NCBI RefSeq assembly: GCF_007746075.1
Contig: NZ_CP036339.1
Coordinates: forward strand, 6,070,028-6,134,027
Origin: Lacipirellula limnantheis
Lineage (GTDB): Bacteria; Planctomycetota; Planctomycetia; Pirellulales; Lacipirellulaceae
Length of the DNA: 64,000 nucleotides
Direction: 5' to 3'
Shown here: in pieces, positions 10,060-19,112 of the stretch
Position numbering within the stretch: position 1 is the first letter of the stretch
Layout: every line of letters starts with the position of its first letter
The notes under the pieces: model-generated
What the model was told of the DNA's origin: nothing
Database searches by the model: none
The model's input: only the letters and a program-made list of their open reading frames with translations
Made by a program: the position numbers and the translations under genes

Positions 10060-10555
10060 GCCGACCCCGGCGTCAACGCCGTCGGGACGTGTCAGAACGG
10101 CGTCCCTCTAGGGAAGTCGAATTCGTCGGCCGCTTCCGCCACGGATTTTTCTTCAGAAAGTAACCATTTTGGCAGTGCCACGGGCCACGGCAGCGGCTTT
10201 GCCCTTCGATGCCGTGTCTCGTAGGCGCCTCGCGGCGACGTCCCCACAGAACGTTGTTACGTGCAATGCCGCCGACAACGACAAAGCGGGCGTAGTCCCA
10301 TCCTGGATCCTCAACCCCTGCCCCCGAGCCGAACCGACAGAAAAACCACGTGACAGCCGCCCCTGAGGCCGGCCTACTACAGGTATCCGGCCAATCGTCC
10401 AGACGCCGGGACGCCCGTATCGATGCGGCAAATCCCCCGTTTCGGGAGCAGCGCCTCGCCCCACCGGGCGGGCTTTTGCTAAGCTCTCGGAAGGGGATAA
10501 CTTGTCTCTGCTGTCGCTGGCAAAGAGTCTCGAATGACCTAGGAGGGTCGTTGCT
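10060..10555. other. Intergenic, divergent promoter region
   Basis: Lies between the giant minus-strand gene and a plus-strand PEP-CTERM gene. A possible hairpin GCCTCGCCC/GGGCGGGC followed by TTTT lies near 10455-10485. ORFs here have no coding character. No other element was seen. Confidence 0.4.
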
Positions 10556-11392
10556 ATGAAGCGGTATGCACTACTGGTCGTCGGTCTCAGCCTGTGGGCG
10601 GCGGCCGCCGCTGGGCCCGCGCGAGGCCAGTCCGAAATCCCCGACTTCGTTCGCAACTACCGGTTCATCCCGCGGCTCAGCACCGTGTCGGAGACCGGCG
10701 GCTTCGCCGGCGTCGACAATAAGTACCGCGTGCTGGGGTCATACAGTTTCATCCTCTCCCCCGCGCCGTGGGACGCCAGCGCGAAGTTCGCCGGCGTCAA
10801 CGCCTGGGGCAATCTCATCTCGGACGGTCCGACGCCGGCCGTCGTGCTCGACGTCGACCAAGCCTTCAACCTCTCGGGACTTAAAGGGCGTCAACTACCC
10901 GTCGCCGCGCCGTTCGACGTGTTCGCTTTCGAGGGCACGACCGACGATGGCTCCAGCGTGCGCTTGATGGCCGCGGCGCTTGGCAACTGGATGTATCTGC
11001 GCGGCGGCACAACCCCGCCGCCCAACACGGCCGACTTCTTCACGTACGGAATCCAGGCCGTCGCGCGGCAACAACCGGGGGCGGACTTCAATCTGGACGG
11101 CCTCATCGACCGCGTCGATCTCCAGCGCTGGACGTCACGGTTCAACAGCGTAACGGCCGACGCCGTCGATCTTGCCGACGCCAACGGCGACTTCATCGTC
11201 GACGGCGCCGACTTCCTCGCCTGGCAGCAACAACTCGGCGACGACGCCCCGGACTTCTCCGGCGTCGATGCCACGCTCTCCGCCATCCTGGCGAGCTCGT
11301 CAACCGCCGCAGTCGTGCCCGAGCCAGCCACCGGAATTCTCGCCCTGCTTGCGCTGGCCGCGGCGTCCTCCCGCCGCCGGCGAACCGCCTAA
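10556..11392 (+). CDS. PEP-CTERM protein with dockerin-like repeat
   Basis: 278 residues, with AGGAGG 9 nt before ATG 10556. A signal peptide (MKRYALLVVGLSLWAAAAAG, ending near ARGQ) is followed by a ~150-residue beta-rich domain of unknown role. Next is a dockerin-like pair (DFNLDGLIDRVDLQRW and DANGDFIVDGADFLAWQQQL), then VPEPATG, a hydrophobic stretch and RRRR. The PEP-CTERM tail predicts export and processing by an exosortase, which is not in this window. It is probably an exopolysaccharide-associated surface protein. Confidence 0.88.
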   Translation: MKRYALLVVGLSLWAAAAAGPARGQSEIPDFVRNYRFIPRLSTVSETGGFAGVDNKYRVLGSYSFILSPAPWDASAKFAGVNAWGNLISDGPTPAVVLDVDQAFNLSGLKGRQLPVAAPFDVFAFEGTTDDGSSVRLMAAALGNWMYLRGGTTPPPNTADFFTYGIQAVARQQPGADFNLDGLIDRVDLQRWTSRFNSVTADAVDLADANGDFIVDGADFLAWQQQLGDDAPDFSGVDATLSAILASSSTAAVVPEPATGILALLALAAASSRRRRTA

Positions 11393-11448
11393 CGCGCAGG
11401 CGGCACCATCGGGGCGCCGGAAAAGGGTACATGCCGGTTACAGCGAAT

Positions 11449-11489
11449 AAGGGGACATGCTGCATTTTTTATAAGCGGCACGTCCCCTT
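11449..11489. repeat. Hairpin, AAGGGGAC/GTCCCCTT arms
   Basis: Arms 11449-11456 and 11482-11489 pair perfectly; one mismatch further in, TGC pairs with GCA. The loop contains T6. It may be a REP-type repeat or a terminator for the PEP-CTERM gene that ends 56 nt upstream. A similar GGGTACATGCC string lies just before it. Confidence 0.5.
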
Positions 11490-11730
11490 GTCTTCGTTAA
11501 GCAGTCGGACTGGTAAACCCGTCGCCGGTCTGCCAGCCTCGCCCGCCGCATTGGGTCATTGCTTCGGTCGGGCGCCATGTCCTCGTCCGCGTGGACATCC
11601 TCCCCGATCGTCGCCCATCACAGCTGCGGTCAATCTTGAACGGCGATTCTCTCCGCGCTGCGCGTAGGAATGCTCATCTGCAAGGCGCCGCGGATCCTGC
11701 AAGACCGGCGGCGGACGACTTAAGCGGTGG

Positions 11731-12258
11731 TCATTCAGAAATCGAAGCGATTGTGCCGAACAGCAATGCCGAGATTGTGAGCAAGGCAAGCAGTGAACGA
11801 ATCGAAAATCCGGAAGGGACCGACCTTACGACCGCGAACATTAATATCAGGGGCACGACTATAGAAGAAAGTGGCATCTTTAGGTCTATCGGTCGCGACC
11901 GATATTGCCCAACTTCGAACTTAAATAAACCTCGTTTACATTGATTCTGAATCGCTTGAACCGTGCCAGCATGCAAATCAAAGGCTCCTGCATGCCAGCC
12001 CTTCTCTACCGCTTGCGGTGAATATGGCTGTTCGGGATAACGCGTGTCGTAAACCGCGAGCCACAACTGGCCAATCCCCGACTTGGATTGTAGGTGGTAG
12101 TGCCCAATATTGCCCTTCACGTACACCAGCTCCATGTAGCTGTACACCCAACATGTTACCGCGATGAGCAGTATCGGCGGCAGCACAACGTTCGCGACCG
12201 TGACGATGTCACGAGCGACCTTGCTGCGTTCGAAAAATGCCTTGAGTTGTCGCATATT
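11731..12258 (-). CDS. Small membrane protein with F-S-I-R-S-L-L motif
   Basis: 175 residues from the ATG at 12258 (a GTG-like upstream start at 12273 adds five). There is one transmembrane helix near residues 20-40 (VVLPPILLIAVTCWVYSYM), a soluble middle of ~80 residues, and two C-terminal helices. The last begins GFSIRSLLALLTISALLFG, the planctomycete 'FS-I/L-R-x-LL' signature also found in the 18-22 kb array. Function unknown. It is transcribed towards the PEP-CTERM gene and abuts an integrase remnant at its 5' side. Confidence 0.65.
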   Translation of the reverse strand, partial: NMRQLKAFFERSKVARDIVTVANVVLPPILLIAVTCWVYSYMELVYVKGNIGHYHLQSKSGIGQLWLAVYDTRYPEQPYSPQAVEKGWHAGAFDLHAGTVQAIQNQCKRGLFKFEVGQYRSRPIDLKMPLSSIVVPLILMFAVVRSVPSGFSIRSLLALLTISALLFGTIASISE

Positions 12259-12330
12259 GCCATGGTAGCACATTTACGAAATTTCAAGGATTGGATTTCC
12301 CATTGCATCACGAACCCCAGGTCCCGGCCG

Positions 12331-12480
12331 CTTCTAGCGGACGGTGACGACATCTATACGGTTCAGGAACTCCTTGGAGATTCGGCCGTTCGGACAACCA
12401 TTACCTACATGGATCTGCTGAACCGAGGCGGACGCGGCGGACGGAGTTCGGCAGACGCCCCACGCCGTCGGCCCCAATGA
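12331..12480 (+). pseudogene. C-terminal remnant of an IntI-like integron integrase
   Basis: The 50 codons before TGA 12480 read ADGDDIYTVQELLGDSAVRT and then TITYMDLLNRGGRGGRSSAD. This matches the end of integron integrases: the pattern IRTVQELLGHxDVxTTMIYTHVLNRG, containing box II and the tyrosine nucleophile region. Here the box-II histidine is Asp and the Y-T-H is Y-M-D, so it is dead as well as truncated. Upstream the frame enters unrelated sequence. It is the only trace of an integron seen. Confidence 0.7.
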
Positions 12481-12887
12481 GCGCTAGGCAGTGGCGGCCA
12501 GCTCGTCAATTTCATGGATGAGACACTGCCATCGAGTGACTCGCCCTGCCTTCCGAGATGTTCACCCAAATTCGTGAATTCGTTCCGAGTAACCTGAGTT
12601 TCTTCAGGTTCGCGGCTTCTAATGCAGGGGCTTTAAGGTGCAATTCCGTGCGACGCATTTAAGTAATGGACTTGTAGTCGAACGGAGGCGAGATGGACCT
12701 TAGTTCGTCGCTCACGAAATCTTTCGAACCTACCGGCTTCTAGCCGGTAGTAGTTCGGTGTACACCCTGGTATGTGGGTCCAAACCGAATTGCGCCAGTC
12801 GGATTGGTGCGCCTATGTGCACACTCTTTCCCCCAAAAAGGATGAGGCGGAGAAAATCAATGTTCGCATCAGTCTCGCGAAATGAAA
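12481..12887. other. Gene-free stretch with one long hairpin
   Basis: No coding sequence was recognised. A stem at 12725-12757 pairs CGAAC/GTTCG outside CTACCGGCT/AGCCGGTAG with loop TCT; one extra A/T bulge separates the two stems. Its role is unknown. Confidence 0.5.
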
Positions 12888-12925
12888 ACAGGGAGCGCGC
12901 AGTCCCCAGCTGACACGCTCCCTGT
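12888..12925 (-). terminator. Terminator of the 12951-13688 gene
   Basis: On the minus strand, 10-bp arms ACAGGGAGCG/CGCTCCCTGT are followed by TTTC. It sits 25 nt past the stop codon of the PEP-CTERM gene. Confidence 0.7.
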
Positions 12926-12950
12926 TAGCTCTCCGCCAAATCTTTGGAGA

Positions 12951-13688
12951 TTACCGCTGGTCGCGGCGACGCCAGACCCACGCCAACGCACCGATCGCCA
13001 TCCCGCTGACCGCCAGCGTGCTCGGCTCGGGCACAGCCGCCAGGGGCGAGCCGGCGGCGCCGTTCCGGTGACGCTGCCAGACTAAGTAGTCGCTGCCGTC
13101 AGCCAAATTGTCGCCCGAGTAGTCGCCATTGGCAGGCCCGAGGCCGTCGCCCCCGTAGCCTGACCGCCACGACAGCAGGTCATCGTCATCCACGTCACCA
13201 TCCATATCCGCGTCGCCGCGGTCGAATTCCTCGCCGAATACCGAGGTGAGTAGCAGCGAGTTGGTCACGCTGTCGTACACGTTCACGACGTCCCCGGCAT
13301 CGATGAAGTCGGGAAAACCATCGGGAAGCGGCTGATACTCCGGCGCATCGTCGGGCTTGAAGTCGCTGCGATAGTTTTGGTCGAGGAACCCGGTTCCATC
13401 GGCGGTAAGCGTCCCAACCAGAAAATCCTTCACAAATACATTGAAGCTCTGGTCAGCAAACGCCGGAGAATTCAGTTCAATCTGGAAGCGGAATTCATCC
13501 TTCCGGCTGACGCCGCCGTAATAGACCTGCAGAAAGCGTGATTTCACTCGAAAATTAGCGTTGCCGACCGACTCGTCGGCGGCGTCGCGGAACTCGGCCT
13601 TGATGCGGTAGTCGGGGTTCTCAGTTTGTGCAAGCGCCGTGGCGGCGCCGCCGACGGTGAACAACAGCGTAAGTACAGCAAATTTCAT
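12951..13688 (-). CDS. PEP-CTERM protein with dockerin-like repeat
   Basis: 245 residues. Signal peptide MKFAVLTLLFTVGGAATALA; a ~130-residue beta-rich domain (RIKAEFRDAADESVGNANFR ... FQIELNSPAF) of unknown fold; a dockerin-like pair (DADMDGDVDDDDLLSWRSGY and DYSGDNLADGSDYLVWQRHR); then VPEPSTLAV, a hydrophobic stretch and WRRRDQR. The likely location is the cell surface, through PEP-CTERM/exosortase sorting. A terminator follows it. It is smaller than its counterpart at 10556 and not obviously a paralogue outside the dockerin and tail. Confidence 0.87.
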   Translation of the reverse strand: MKFAVLTLLFTVGGAATALAQTENPDYRIKAEFRDAADESVGNANFRVKSRFLQVYYGGVSRKDEFRFQIELNSPAFADQSFNVFVKDFLVGTLTADGTGFLDQNYRSDFKPDDAPEYQPLPDGFPDFIDAGDVVNVYDSVTNSLLLTSVFGEEFDRGDADMDGDVDDDDLLSWRSGYGGDGLGPANGDYSGDNLADGSDYLVWQRHRNGAAGSPLAAVPEPSTLAVSGMAIGALAWVWRRRDQR

Positions 13689-14030
13689 GAGTTACCTGGT
13701 AGAAACAAGATCAGTGAAGTGAAGAACTCGCCTGACGGGGTCAGCGTCGCAACCCGCGGCGGTCTACCACGGAGAGCGACATTCGGGCGTCGTTTCCGCC
13801 ACGCCGCCAAGATTTCGACGGCTATTTTTGCTCTGGGCCGGGTCTGCTTCAGCCAATAGCGACGACTCAGTCAGCAGCTTGCCTCGTGCAAGTCGAGATA
13901 TTTCGCTGGTTCCTCGCCAAACGGAACTTCGCCTAAGCCTCAGCAAGCGAACGAGGCTGGCGTTGGGGCATGCCCAACTCTGACTTATTGATTGGTTCCC
14001 TACCCGGGGGCAGGTCATCCTTCTACTGCG
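13689..14030. other. Intergenic, no feature
   Basis: The 342 bp between two minus-strand PEP-CTERM genes hold the promoter of 12951-13688. The ORFs here have no coding character. No hairpin or repeat stood out. Confidence 0.4.
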
Positions 14031-16277
14031 CTATCTTTTGACGATGCGCTTGCCGAACGCGAACTGAAGGAAACATGCTGACAAAATCAACGCGCCGCAC
14101 GCCGGTTCCGGCACAAGGGTCACTGTCAGTTTTGCCCCAGCCGAAATGTTGACAAAGGTCGGATAAGCATCGAGAAAAAACGGTAGCGAAAACGGAGATC
14201 CGTCGGCGAATACGCCGCTCAAGACGCCGCTGCGCTCCGTGAGCGTCTTCGTGACGCCTGCCGACAGGTCGGCGATGAGTTCCCCATTGAGCCGGAACTC
14301 TCGCCCGATCAGATTGAGTTCGCTCCCTGCATTGGCAAAAAACGAATTGACGATCGTGCCCCCGGCGATGGTCACCGCGCTTCCTCGGTGAGCCGTGAAA
14401 TCGGAACCGATGACGCCCTGGTGAACGTAAACCGTCGTTCCAGCGAACGCGTCGAAGTTCGTGCCAAGCGTGCCGCCGCGCACGTCAACAGTCGCGCCAA
14501 CGGCTTCGAGGTTATTTCCCGTACTGCCTCCGGCGCGAATTGTAAGCGCGCTACCGACGTCCGCGTTGAAGTTGTTGCCAAGCTCGCCGCCCTGTTCGAC
14601 CAACAATGACTGCCCGGAGCGAATTCCCCTCAGCGTTGATGGGCCGGTGACGATGATCATCGCCGGGCCGACGCCGGGCGCCCTCGATTTGACGATTTTC
14701 AGCGACCCGCCGGCAATGACGTCGGCGTCGCTGGGTGCGACGGCAAACGGGGTTCCATCCTCCAGGACGCCGCTAAGGACGTCGCTCGACGACAAATTGA
14801 TCGGTACTGCGTCGCCGAGATTGCTCAGGCCGTCGATCGGAACCCCGTTGAGGCGAAATTGTTCCCCTTCGAAGGAGACTTGGCTGCGGCTCATCGTTTG
14901 GAGGCGATCGCCTAGCGATCCGCCGCGGAACCGAACGTTACTTGCGCTAAACGCTTGGAAGTCGGACCCCATCGACCCGCCGAGGACGTTCACGACGCTC
15001 CCCAATCGCGCGTCAAAGCCGTCACCGATCGTGCCGCCGTGAATGTTGACGACGCCGCCTACACGAACGATGTTTCCGGCGGCGCCATCAAAAAACTCGA
15101 TGACCCCGCCGCGCTGGACATTGAATCCAACCGTCAGGGAACCGCCATGGATTCGGGCAATGCCCCCTCGGAGGACATCCACATGCTGGATGGCGCCGCC
15201 GAAGACGTCAATGCTGCTGCCATCCTCGGCCGACGCTGTCCTGAGGATCGAGCCAGGCTGGACGACAAGCTTAGCCCCGTCGTAAAGCGAAAGGCTGCGC
15301 CCCACTTCGCCCCCCTTGACTTCAATTTCAGCTCCAACTGCTTCCATCCAATCTCCGATACGTCCTCCCGGCAGCACCGTGATGGAACTTCCCCGACCCG
15401 CGATGAAATCGGCCGGCAGCACGCCGCCAGCGGCGACGGTGACTCGTTGATCTCGCCGCACGCCCTGCAATGCGGAAGCCTCATTCACCGTGATGGACGA
15501 CGGCACAATCGGCGGCAGCGGTGAGGCGGCCACCGTTAACGAATTCGTCCCGAAGCGGTCACCTGCGCTGTAAGCGAATGCAAACGGTAAGCCATCTTCC
15601 AGCACGCCGCTGAGCACCGATCCCTCAGGAAAGCTAAGTGCGGCCTGGTCGCCAGGCGCCGCCAAACCAGGAAGCGGCGCGCCATTGAGGCGAAACTCGC
15701 CTCCGATCAACCGAACCTGGCTGCCATTGGCGGCATTCAGCTCGGGGCGAATCGTGCCGCCGCGAATTGTCGCACTGCCTCCAATCGCTGCTTCGCCCAA
15801 GATGCCCCCGGAAAAGTTCAGCACGCTTGCCGGGAGGCTGGAAAAACCGTCCGCGATTTTGCCGCCACTCGCGTTGACCGCGCTCCCGTCGAGGGCGCTG
15901 ATGCGGGCGACCCCTCCCTTCACGTTGACGGTGCTGCCGCTGCGGGCAACCACGCCCTCGGCCACGCCGTCAAACAGATTCAGCGTACTGCCGTGATTGG
16001 CCGTAAACGTCGAGGCGATCGATCCGCCATGCACGTTGACCTCGATACTGGAACTGGTTCCGTTTCCGAGGCCGGCGTCGACGCTCCCGGTGATCGCTCC
16101 TCCAGCAAAGACATTGACCTGCGTATTTGAACCGATGATCGATGGCGCGAGATTGGGGGGCACATCGATGATGGTCGCAAACTGGGCATGGGCGACTGGC
16201 GCCGCGCCGAGCGCGGCGAAGCCGGTCATCGCCGTTAGGATCCGCCCGATGAACTGCATGCGAGTGTTCCGCAACAA
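14031..16277 (-). CDS. PEP-CTERM beta-helix-like repeat protein, three modules
   Basis: 748 residues (a start at 16259, MQFIGRIL, is equally good). The signal peptide ends near AHAQF. The body is built of ~15-20-residue units with the pattern 'G-S-x-V-x-V-x-G-G-x-I-G-x-x-F', as in right-handed beta-helices. It falls into three modules, each closed by FRLNG, a linker, then VLSGVLEDG or VLSGVFADG and PF. The third module is shortest. The C-terminus is VPEPACGAL, a hydrophobic run and KRIVKR, a PEP-CTERM tail. It is probably a secreted surface protein and resembles autotransporter passenger repeats, but no beta-barrel is present. Confidence 0.85.
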   Translation of the reverse strand: MLRNTRMQFIGRILTAMTGFAALGAAPVAHAQFATIIDVPPNLAPSIIGSNTQVNVFAGGAITGSVDAGLGNGTSSSIEVNVHGGSIASTFTANHGSTLNLFDGVAEGVVARSGSTVNVKGGVARISALDGSAVNASGGKIADGFSSLPASVLNFSGGILGEAAIGGSATIRGGTIRPELNAANGSQVRLIGGEFRLNGAPLPGLAAPGDQAALSFPEGSVLSGVLEDGLPFAFAYSAGDRFGTNSLTVAASPLPPIVPSSITVNEASALQGVRRDQRVTVAAGGVLPADFIAGRGSSITVLPGGRIGDWMEAVGAEIEVKGGEVGRSLSLYDGAKLVVQPGSILRTASAEDGSSIDVFGGAIQHVDVLRGGIARIHGGSLTVGFNVQRGGVIEFFDGAAGNIVRVGGVVNIHGGTIGDGFDARLGSVVNVLGGSMGSDFQAFSASNVRFRGGSLGDRLQTMSRSQVSFEGEQFRLNGVPIDGLSNLGDAVPINLSSSDVLSGVLEDGTPFAVAPSDADVIAGGSLKIVKSRAPGVGPAMIIVTGPSTLRGIRSGQSLLVEQGGELGNNFNADVGSALTIRAGGSTGNNLEAVGATVDVRGGTLGTNFDAFAGTTVYVHQGVIGSDFTAHRGSAVTIAGGTIVNSFFANAGSELNLIGREFRLNGELIADLSAGVTKTLTERSGVLSGVFADGSPFSLPFFLDAYPTFVNISAGAKLTVTLVPEPACGALILSACFLQFAFGKRIVKR

Positions 16278-16406
16278 ATAAGAACAACGATGTCACAATA
16301 GTAGGTCTTAGTATAAACGACTCGTGTGTTGCTAGCCACGTTCTGACTCCTCAGGAATGCGGGACCGTCGGGGTAGCTCGTGCCCAAAATCGTGCCCATA
16401 CAGTTT

Positions 16407-16514
16407 TCAACCTGCCGCTGCTGCAGCTGGCGACACCATGCCCCGCCTCGCCAATTCCGCCCGATCAGCAACCACTCCGCTCCGAATCAACTCATCAAAC
16501 TGAATCACCATCGA
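16407..16514 (-). pseudogene. Remnant of a recombinase-associated HTH protein
   Basis: The minus strand encodes YRSMVIQFDELIRSGVVADR and AELARRGMVS, close to the pattern 'ALAIRFDELIRxGEVxDxAELARLGHV' of planctomycete HTH proteins found next to serine recombinases. It breaks into an alanine run before the turn and recognition helix, and has no credible N-terminus. It is a further sign that this accessory region has been rearranged. Confidence 0.45.
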
Positions 16515-16765
16515 GCGATACCAGGAGTTGTGGTCGGGCTGGCATTTCCGACAACGCCAGCGATGCATACCTGGCGCAAGACATTGACGATGTAAAGCTG
16601 CCGAGCAGAGAAACACTTGCAGAGCTCGCGAGTGCGGACCCATTCCCTGGTGGGCGGCTGTGCCAGCCGGACGGCGGCCGCAATAGCGCAGGCGTGCGAT
16701 CGTTTTAGCCGCATGGGGGGCTAGGGGGTGGTGGGTAGCTAAGTGTGCAGCCCCGGAATCGGGGT

Positions 16766-16771
16766 TAGAAT
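16766..16771 (+). promoter_or_regulatory. TAGAAT box, 6 nt before ATG 16778
   Basis: GGGGTTAGAATGCCGGG runs directly into ATG. If TAGAAT is a -10 box the transcript would start at or next to the start codon, giving a leaderless mRNA. A CCCCG/CGGGG stem lies just upstream. Confidence 0.55.
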
Positions 16772-16777
16772 GCCGGG

Positions 16778-16972
16778 ATGGCACAATTTGCGGCAGGCTT
16801 ACTGTTGGTTGGCTTCATAGGCGTTTGCCTGGCTGAACCGTATACCAAGATGGTCCGATCCATCAGCGGAAGCGACAGCCTGCTCACTGACCCTGGAATC
16901 ATACGCGTAATTGGTTGGGTCCAGTTGGCGGCTGGGGCCGTTCTGGTTGGCGTCAATCTCTTTCGGGGCTAG
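16778..16972 (+). CDS. Small two-helix membrane protein
   Basis: 64 residues: AAGLLLVGFIGVCLA and VIGWVQLAAGAVLVGVNLF form two transmembrane helices joined by a polar loop of ~25 residues. There is no ribosome binding site; instead TAGAAT lies 6 nt upstream. Function unknown. The next gene is of the same kind, 46 bp on. Confidence 0.6.
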   Translation: MAQFAAGLLLVGFIGVCLAEPYTKMVRSISGSDSLLTDPGIIRVIGWVQLAAGAVLVGVNLFRG

Positions 16973-17005
16973 TCCGCTCCCGGATTGCATTCCCGCGCCG
17001 GCGGT

Positions 17006-17011
17006 TAGAAT
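17006..17011 (+). promoter_or_regulatory. TAGAAT box, 7 nt before ATG 17019
   Basis: GGCGGTTAGAATGCGGGGC precedes ATG 17019. A GCATTC/GAATGC pair with CCGC/GCGG inside it forms a short hairpin overlapping the box. A TTGCAT lies 15 bp upstream as a possible -35. Confidence 0.55.
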
Positions 17012-17018
17012 GCGGGGC

Positions 17019-17321
17019 ATGAAATTCACGCTCGTCGTCAACCTTGCGATCGGTCTGCTCCTGCTTATGTGGGCAGCCTATTCTGATGTCCGCACGTTCG
17101 CCGTGGCGAGCGATCTAGCCGACGAACGGCGGTCCAGTTCGCCAGTGGTTCAGCCTCTCGAATACGCCGAATTGGTCGATTTGCTAAGGCGAGCAACCGA
17201 CGCCCATGAGAATGTCTGTGCAGCGGCTGGAGGAACGCTAATCGTGACAAGCTCACTCGGCCTGTGGTTAAACGCCCGCCGTCCCGCCGCACCTGTCCCC
17301 AGCCGGGAGGCTGACGCCTAA
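17019..17321 (+). CDS. Small membrane protein
   Basis: 100 residues from ATG 17019, chosen because the box-and-ATG arrangement repeats that of the gene before it. Helix 1 is VVNLAIGLLLLMWAAY, helix 2 about residues 68-83 (AAAGGTLIVTSSLGLWLN), with a charged ~45-residue loop between. Function unknown; no similarity to its neighbour beyond the layout. Confidence 0.6.
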   Translation: MKFTLVVNLAIGLLLLMWAAYSDVRTFAVASDLADERRSSSPVVQPLEYAELVDLLRRATDAHENVCAAAGGTLIVTSSLGLWLNARRPAAPVPSREADA

Positions 17322-17407
17322 CCCTCTCGCGGCCGCCAGCGACTTCGCCGCCCCTTCCGCTGCTTTAGCGTGTGATGAATGCGCGTAGGACGCTGACCCT
17401 GGGCGTT

Positions 17408-18157
17408 TCAGCAGGTGGCGCGCCGATGTCCACGTCGAGGAAGCGCGAACGCTGCCAACATCATAATCGTGATGCTCGCCGGTTCTGGAATGGAGTACTC
17501 GACCATGTAGCACTTTACCCAACTCCGTAAACCCCGTGAGTACTCTCCGGGCAGGTCGCTCCATCGCGTAACGTTCGGAGTTCCTCGGCCAATCGCAAAT
17601 GTTGCGAAGTCCTCGTTGTTTCCCAAATAGCCGCGGTTGCTCGGCTCCCAATATTGATTACGGTCGCGGTTCGCGCCCCAGGACTCAAAACCGAAGGCAA
17701 CGCCAGTAATGACAGGATTAGTACTCTCAGTTCGCCAGAAGAGCTGGCCTGCTTCCGGTCCGGTTACCCAACGCCACTCTCCCTCGATCGCGGAGTCGCT
17801 TGCTCCCATCCATACATTATAATTAACTCCTTTTTGGAAAGTGTAGTCGATGAAATCCTGTTCCGCTTGCGACGTAATGGTGACCAGATGTCCGGGAATG
17901 CCTTGGTACGATTTCGCTCCCGCCGCGGCGCTTGCCTCGGCAAAAGTGAGGGTAGCTGAGCCGAATTTAATCAACTCGTAGTAATGGCCGTTGGATGGAT
18001 TCTGGACCACCGTGTTAAAGAGACTGGGTGGCAAAAGCGGTTGGGCGGCGATCGGGGCCACCGCTCCAAGAAGCATTGACAAGATAACCGCGGCCCAGCA
18101 GGCAGCGCGAGGCGTACCCTTAGCGCGAAGAAGTAGTCGCAACACACGTTGGCACAT
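17408..18157 (-). CDS. C-type-lectin-like PEP-CTERM protein
   Basis: 249 residues. After a signal peptide (LLLRAKGTPRAACWAAVILS ... IAAQP) comes a C-type lectin fold: NGHYYELI, LTFAEASAAAGAK, GHLVTITSQAEQDFI, NVWMGASDSAIEGEWRWVTG, YWEPSNRG and NEDFATF. The family's EPN/WND calcium motifs are only partly kept (W-E-P-S-N, then N-E-D-F). The tail is IPEPASITIMMLAAFALPRR. It is probably an exported glycan-binding surface protein. It is the only minus-strand gene in 16.7-24.6 kb. Isolated half-domains of this kind are common in planctomycetes. Confidence 0.85.
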   Translation of the reverse strand: MCQRVLRLLLRAKGTPRAACWAAVILSMLLGAVAPIAAQPLLPPSLFNTVVQNPSNGHYYELIKFGSATLTFAEASAAAGAKSYQGIPGHLVTITSQAEQDFIDYTFQKGVNYNVWMGASDSAIEGEWRWVTGPEAGQLFWRTESTNPVITGVAFGFESWGANRDRNQYWEPSNRGYLGNNEDFATFAIGRGTPNVTRWSDLPGEYSRGLRSWVKCYMVEYSIPEPASITIMMLAAFALPRRGHRRATC

Positions 18158-18387
18158 GAAGAGCTGCCTCAGTTCCTGCCCTTGGCGAAAGTGTGACCCT
18201 TGCGGTTTGCGATGTCAACTAAATATCGCTGAGGGCAGCTGTTGCAGGTGCCCAATGCGTTTCAGGACTGCAGGGAATCGGCGCTGGGTAGCTAAAGGGA
18301 TAGTAAGCTGGCTTGGCCGGCAGCTCGTTGGGTGGTTCGTCTTCCACCCAAATCGGAGGCAGAAAACGGGAAAGTTTGCCATAGCCC

Positions 18388-18594
18388 CTGGCTGAGGCGG
18401 TCATCCTTGAGCAGACTTCCATCGCGAGAGGTTATGGAGCGAAGGACATTCAACTAATTATGATTGATACGTTCGATCCGCACTGGTTCAAGTTTGCCGA
18501 AGCCAATGGATTGTCGTCGATCGGTGACGACAGGGTCCGGTATTTGAAGCGGCTCAAAGCGAATCAAGAGACGGGCGCTAACATAAATCCGTAG
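18388..18594 (+). pseudogene. 3' fragment of an unknown gene
   Basis: The frame AEAVILEQTSIARGYGAKDI, then IDTFDPHWFKFAEANGLSSI and LKRLKANQETGANINP, ends at TAG 18594. It looks like real protein but is closed by a stop immediately upstream and lacks a start. AT content is higher than in neighbouring core genes. Family not recognised. Confidence 0.4.
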
Positions 18595-18619
18595 TGATTG
18601 TCTAGCCGCAACACCCAAT

Positions 18620-18733
18620 ATGCTCACCTACGTCCGCTACGCCCTAGCGTCCGTTTGCTTCGCGGCGAGCGTTGCTTGTTTGGCGTTGTGGTGGCGGAGC
18701 TACGGAGCTGGCGATTTCGTTGCAACGGCTTGA
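18620..18733 (+). pseudogene. Array copy 1: N-terminal half of the small membrane family
   Basis: ATG 18620 opens MLTYVRYALASVCFAASV and runs to LALWWRSYG, then stops after 37 codons. The next frame stays open in a protein-like way (LDSVPLTAYTALNVRRV), indicating a frameshift after the WWRS block. No C-terminal half follows directly. Best of the damaged heads. Confidence 0.6.
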
Positions 18734-18997
18734 TTCGGTCCCGCTCACAGCTTACACGGCTCTGAACGTTCGTCGAGTGTAAGCGAAAAGCACTCCAATT
18801 TGCGGTCGGTGTGTGGGGGAGGGTACAATTCTTTCGTAAAGACCCCATTCGGTATTAACTTGCGAACGATGCTTACAGCGGCCGGCGCTGTCGCAGTGCT
18901 AGGGACGATTTTGGGGCTCGCATATCTGCATATCCTAATGATGTCGGATGCCTAGACTTATTCAAACAGTGGAAGATTATCTCCAGCCTTCGACCTA

Positions 18998-19090
18998 ATG
19001 GCCAACCACGTCCCTTACACGTTGGCGACGATGTGCTTCACGGCGAGTGCCGGCTGTTTATTGCTGTGGCGGCGGAGCATGAGATTGTAG
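18998..19090 (+). pseudogene. Array copy 2: N-terminal half, degenerate
   Basis: Reads ANHVPYTLATMCFTASAG then LLLWRRS and stops after 30 codons. It aligns with the copies at 18620, 19811 and 21963 (RYALATxCFAASVGCLALWWRS) with several substitutions. It lies just before the intact leucine-rich-repeat gene. Confidence 0.55.
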
Positions 19091-19112
19091 GTCTGACACG
19101 TTTAGATGTGCG

